Assembly: GCF_002022685.1 (NCBI RefSeq)
Contig: NZ_CP019789.1
Location: forward strand, 1,559,001 to 1,623,000
Origin: Bartonella schoenbuchensis R1
GTDB taxonomy: Bacteria; Pseudomonadota; Alphaproteobacteria; Rhizobiales; Rhizobiaceae
DNA length: 64,000 nt
Reading direction: 5' to 3'
The notes beneath the pieces were generated by a model. That model saw only the letters and a list, made by a program, of their open reading frames with translations, had not been told where the DNA came from and did not search any database. Both the position numbers and the translations under genes were made by a program. Shown here one piece after another: positions 61,744 through 64,000 of the stretch. The stretch's first letter is position 1; each line of letters opens with the position of its first letter.

Positions 61744-64000
61744 CTAACGAAAGTGAAGCAATCTTTCAAGATAGCTTTTTTCTGCCTCAGGAATACGACC
61801 ATTATTAAGGCGTTTGCGAATTTCTTCCAAAATCCGTCGTGCACGCATTTGATCATTTTTCTGTGCTCCCCCCACACCTTCTTGACCTTGACCTGTCTGT
61901 GAAGAAAGCGGGCGTCCTAATGGATCTTGAGGGCCATGAGCATCATTGTGACTATCCCCTTTTTTCAATATCTCACGCATTTCTTGTAGAACACTTTGCG
62001 CGCCTTGTCGCAAAGATTCTAAAGCCTCTGACTGATTTTGCATTGACGTTTCATAGTCCCCATTATCAAGAGCGGTCTTTGCTAAGTTCATTTTCTTTTC
62101 TGCCTCTTTCAACGCATCATTTTGTTTAAGACCTTGTGCTGAGAGTCCTTTTTCTAATTCTGATAACTCAGACTGCAATTCAATCAGGCGATCTTCCAAA
62201 GCTTTACTTTGCTTTTCCTTATTGCTTGTGACATCTGTTTCATCATAACGTTGTTTCTTTTCTAAATGGTGCGTATCATTAAGAATTTCCTGCTGTCGAC
62301 GCATCAAATCACCAAGTTGATCTAGCTTTTTTTTCATTTGTGTTTCTTGATGATCATTTTCCTCTTTAGCTTGATTACTTTTTCGATTCTGCAAATGATC
62401 AAGTGTCTGCTCAATTTCAGCTAAAAGCTGTTCAGCTGCAGAAGAAGAACCCAACTTAGCCATCTCTTCAATCGAATCCAACTTTTGGGATAATGAATCT
62501 TCAGAAAGTGTAGCTCTACGCTCATTGCTATCTTTTAATTCTTTTTCAGGCAAAGCACTAATATAATCATTCACAGCTTGGCGTAAATTTGCCATCAGTC
62601 GCTCAATTTCCTCACTTGAAGTGCCATGGCGCAATGCATCACGCAAAGCAGCCTGTGCTTGTTTTAACCTTTGCTGAGCAGACTCAAACTGATCACCTTC
62701 AATACCTAAAGCAATTTGCCATAAATAATGAACCACATCACGCAATTGATCATCTGTTTTTGCGGCAGAAAGCCTTATCCATGCACTTTGCAATGCCAGA
62801 AAATGTGTCACATTTTGAAGGCCATCTTCCGGGCGCACAAGCAAGGCAGAAAGCATATCAAGTACACGTTCTCGTGCATGTGCATCAAGTGCTAACAAAC
62901 GACGCTGCTCATCTACTGCACGGGCAATAGGGTTGGCAAAAATACGCTGTGGTAACATCATAATAAAAGTTTTGCTACGCCCCTGCTGACCAGCCCCATC
63001 TTCTGCTACCAAAGTGATTTTAACCTCGCTACCAGCCCATGGATGACCAGATATATCTTGGACTGTTCGCATTTTACCTTTTCCACCACGCGCTAAAAGA
63101 AGCTTTATCTCAGGCGCTTTATAAAGAGGAGAAGCATTTTTATTCTGATCAAGAAGAGGTTCTATTGCAACAAAAGCCTTTGTTACACCATAATCATCAT
63201 CCATCTCATAGCGCAATTCTAATGAACCAGCCAAAATCCGCTCTGGTTTTGCAAGCCAATGAATCGTCGGCCCTTTATCCTTAATCATGTGCAAATGCCA
63301 TTGTTGTTGCCTATGACGCGATGACACAGACAAATGCATTGAACGATCTAAACGTGTTTCAAAACGAGTCATTGGATCATTTAAAGCCGTTTGTTCACTT
63401 TTTTCAGTAAGTAAAATTTTGTGTCCACCGTCTTCAGGCACAGCCTTAACCTTAACACCAGCGCCATTAACAACGCGCACAACAACATCACTACCTTCAG
63501 GAATAGTAAGCTTTGTTGTCTCACCTTGTGTTAAATAAATAGGTGCAATACCTGTGTAAGCAGGTGGTGTTACCCAAGCATCAATACGTATTGATGATTC
63601 ATCAACCACAGGGCGTAGATCAAACGCATCTGATAAACGCCCCCCAGATGAGCCAAAAGAAAAACTAAAAGCACACACACACAATAAAATAAATAGTGCC
63701 CTAAGAGCTATAGGGTCATAGGCAGCACTATTGGGGTAAGCAAATCCGATTTGAACATGATGCAACTGTTCTGCCATGCGGCGTTGATGTTCACGCCAAA
63801 TAACCACACCAGAACCATCATCATCTTCAACACACAAACGATCTTTTTGAACACTTAAAGGCTGATTTTTAAACCCATTTGTCTGTTCAATATAACAATC
63901 AACATCCCTTAGTGTTGGAAAGCGAAAGCCAAACAGCAGAAACAAACTTCCCAAAATAGCAAAAAGTACAAGCCAAAGAAAAAATAAATGCCACCAATAA
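61744..64000 (-). CDS. DUF4175 / TIGR02302 membrane protein (cut by right edge)
   Basis: At least 751 residues; the start lies beyond the window, and the frame is open to base 64000. Near the N-terminus are two membrane segments (LFFLWLVLFAILGSLFLLFG; ALRALFILLCVCAFSFSFGS). A Pro/Ile-rich beta region (DAWVTPPAYTGIAPIYLTQG) follows, then VAEDGAGQQGRSKTFIMMLPQ. The long C-terminal half is a charged coiled coil rich in Gln, Glu, Leu (about 61800-62650). The TIGR02302 pattern (large periplasmic coiled-coil protein of Rhizobiales) fits. The function is unknown; the layout suggests an envelope structural or transport role. Confidence 0.85.
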   Translation of the reverse strand, partial: YWWHLFFLWLVLFAILGSLFLLFGFRFPTLRDVDCYIEQTNGFKNQPLSVQKDRLCVEDDDGSGVVIWREHQRRMAEQLHHVQIGFAYPNSAAYDPIALRALFILLCVCAFSFSFGSSGGRLSDAFDLRPVVDESSIRIDAWVTPPAYTGIAPIYLTQGETTKLTIPEGSDVVVRVVNGAGVKVKAVPEDGGHKILLTEKSEQTALNDPMTRFETRLDRSMHLSVSSRHRQQQWHLHMIKDKGPTIHWLAKPERILAGSLELRYEMDDDYGVTKAFVAIEPLLDQNKNASPLYKAPEIKLLLARGGKGKMRTVQDISGHPWAGSEVKITLVAEDGAGQQGRSKTFIMMLPQRIFANPIARAVDEQRRLLALDAHARERVLDMLSALLVRPEDGLQNVTHFLALQSAWIRLSAAKTDDQLRDVVHYLWQIALGIEGDQFESAQQRLKQAQAALRDALRHGTSSEEIERLMANLRQAVNDYISALPEKELKDSNERRATLSEDSLSQKLDSIEEMAKLGSSSAAEQLLAEIEQTLDHLQNRKSNQAKEENDHQETQMKKKLDQLGDLMRRQQEILNDTHHLEKKQRYDETDVTSNKEKQSKALEDRLIELQSELSELEKGLSAQGLKQNDALKEAEKKMNLAKTALDNGDYETSMQNQSEALESLRQGAQSVLQEMREILKKGDSHNDAHGPQDPLGRPLSSQTGQGQEGVGGAQKNDQMRARRILEEIRKRLNNGRIPEAEKSYLERLLHFR

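Overview
The window is core chromosome of an AT-rich alphaproteobacterium of the Rhizobiales, most likely a Bartonella. Four things point there. The gene neighbourhoods are of Rhizobiales type: leuS-lptE, ftsE-ftsX-DUF218, ftsK-lolA-xthA, sdhCDAB, cobS-cobT, purH-heparinase-rsmB-htpX, and tsaD divergent from the mitofilin-like gene and hemY. Intergenic DNA is long and AT-rich. Several genes look lost or decaying, as in host-restricted lineages. The protein sequences resemble Bartonella proteins as I remember them. I could not run a database search, and the species is not assigned.

Layout. 1-4062 (minus): start of atpA, atpH, a putative secreted protein, priA. 4608-7847 (minus): lptE and leuS. 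7992-11187 (plus): YggS-like protein, ftsE, ftsX, DUF218. 11750-20580 (minus): a MacB-MacA-outer membrane channel efflux operon, then xthA, lolA and ftsK. 20803-22034 (plus): ubiH-type monooxygenase. 22338-25787 (minus): sdhCDAB. 26830-28790 (minus): rplS-trmD-rimM. 28923-34905 (mostly plus): SapC-like protein, xerC, bolA (minus), a J-domain protein, cobS, cobT. 35051-43898: queuosine-precursor-type transporter, rpmB, SURF1 (plus), a DUF1127 small protein, purH, heparinase-like protein, rsmB, htpX. 43980-46709: sdhAF4-like gene (plus), then rpsP, a decayed chorismate mutase and ffh (minus). 46954-52583: carbonic anhydrase and NAD-glutamate dehydrogenase. 53423-58819: amidotransferase, hemY, mitofilin-like gene, tsaD. 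58929-64000: EVE protein, L,D-transpeptidase-like protein, response regulator CenR, methyltransferase and a DUF4175/TIGR02302 protein cut by the right edge.

The strongest pattern in the sequence is technical. Fourteen genes are broken by single-base deletions at 15 sites, always in a mononucleotide run of 4-7 bases. They are atpA, priA, lptE, the efflux channel, xthA (twice), ftsK, ubiH, sdhD, rimM, the heparinase-like gene, ffh, hemY, the mitofilin-like gene and tsaD. Adding one base at each site restores a full-length family member. Most of these genes are essential, so homopolymer under-calling in the assembly explains this better than pseudogenization. They are annotated below as intact genes with a probable sequencing frameshift.

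I found no CRISPR array, prophage, insertion sequence, rRNA or tRNA, and no convincing new multi-gene system. The biologically interesting points are: a chorismate mutase that has lost four catalytic residues; an apparent loss scar where hemC/hemD usually lie; a possible structured RNA upstream of ffh; separation of rpsP from rimM-trmD-rplS by 15.5 kb; an 18-bp repeat tail in ribosomal protein S16; and retained cobST genes.
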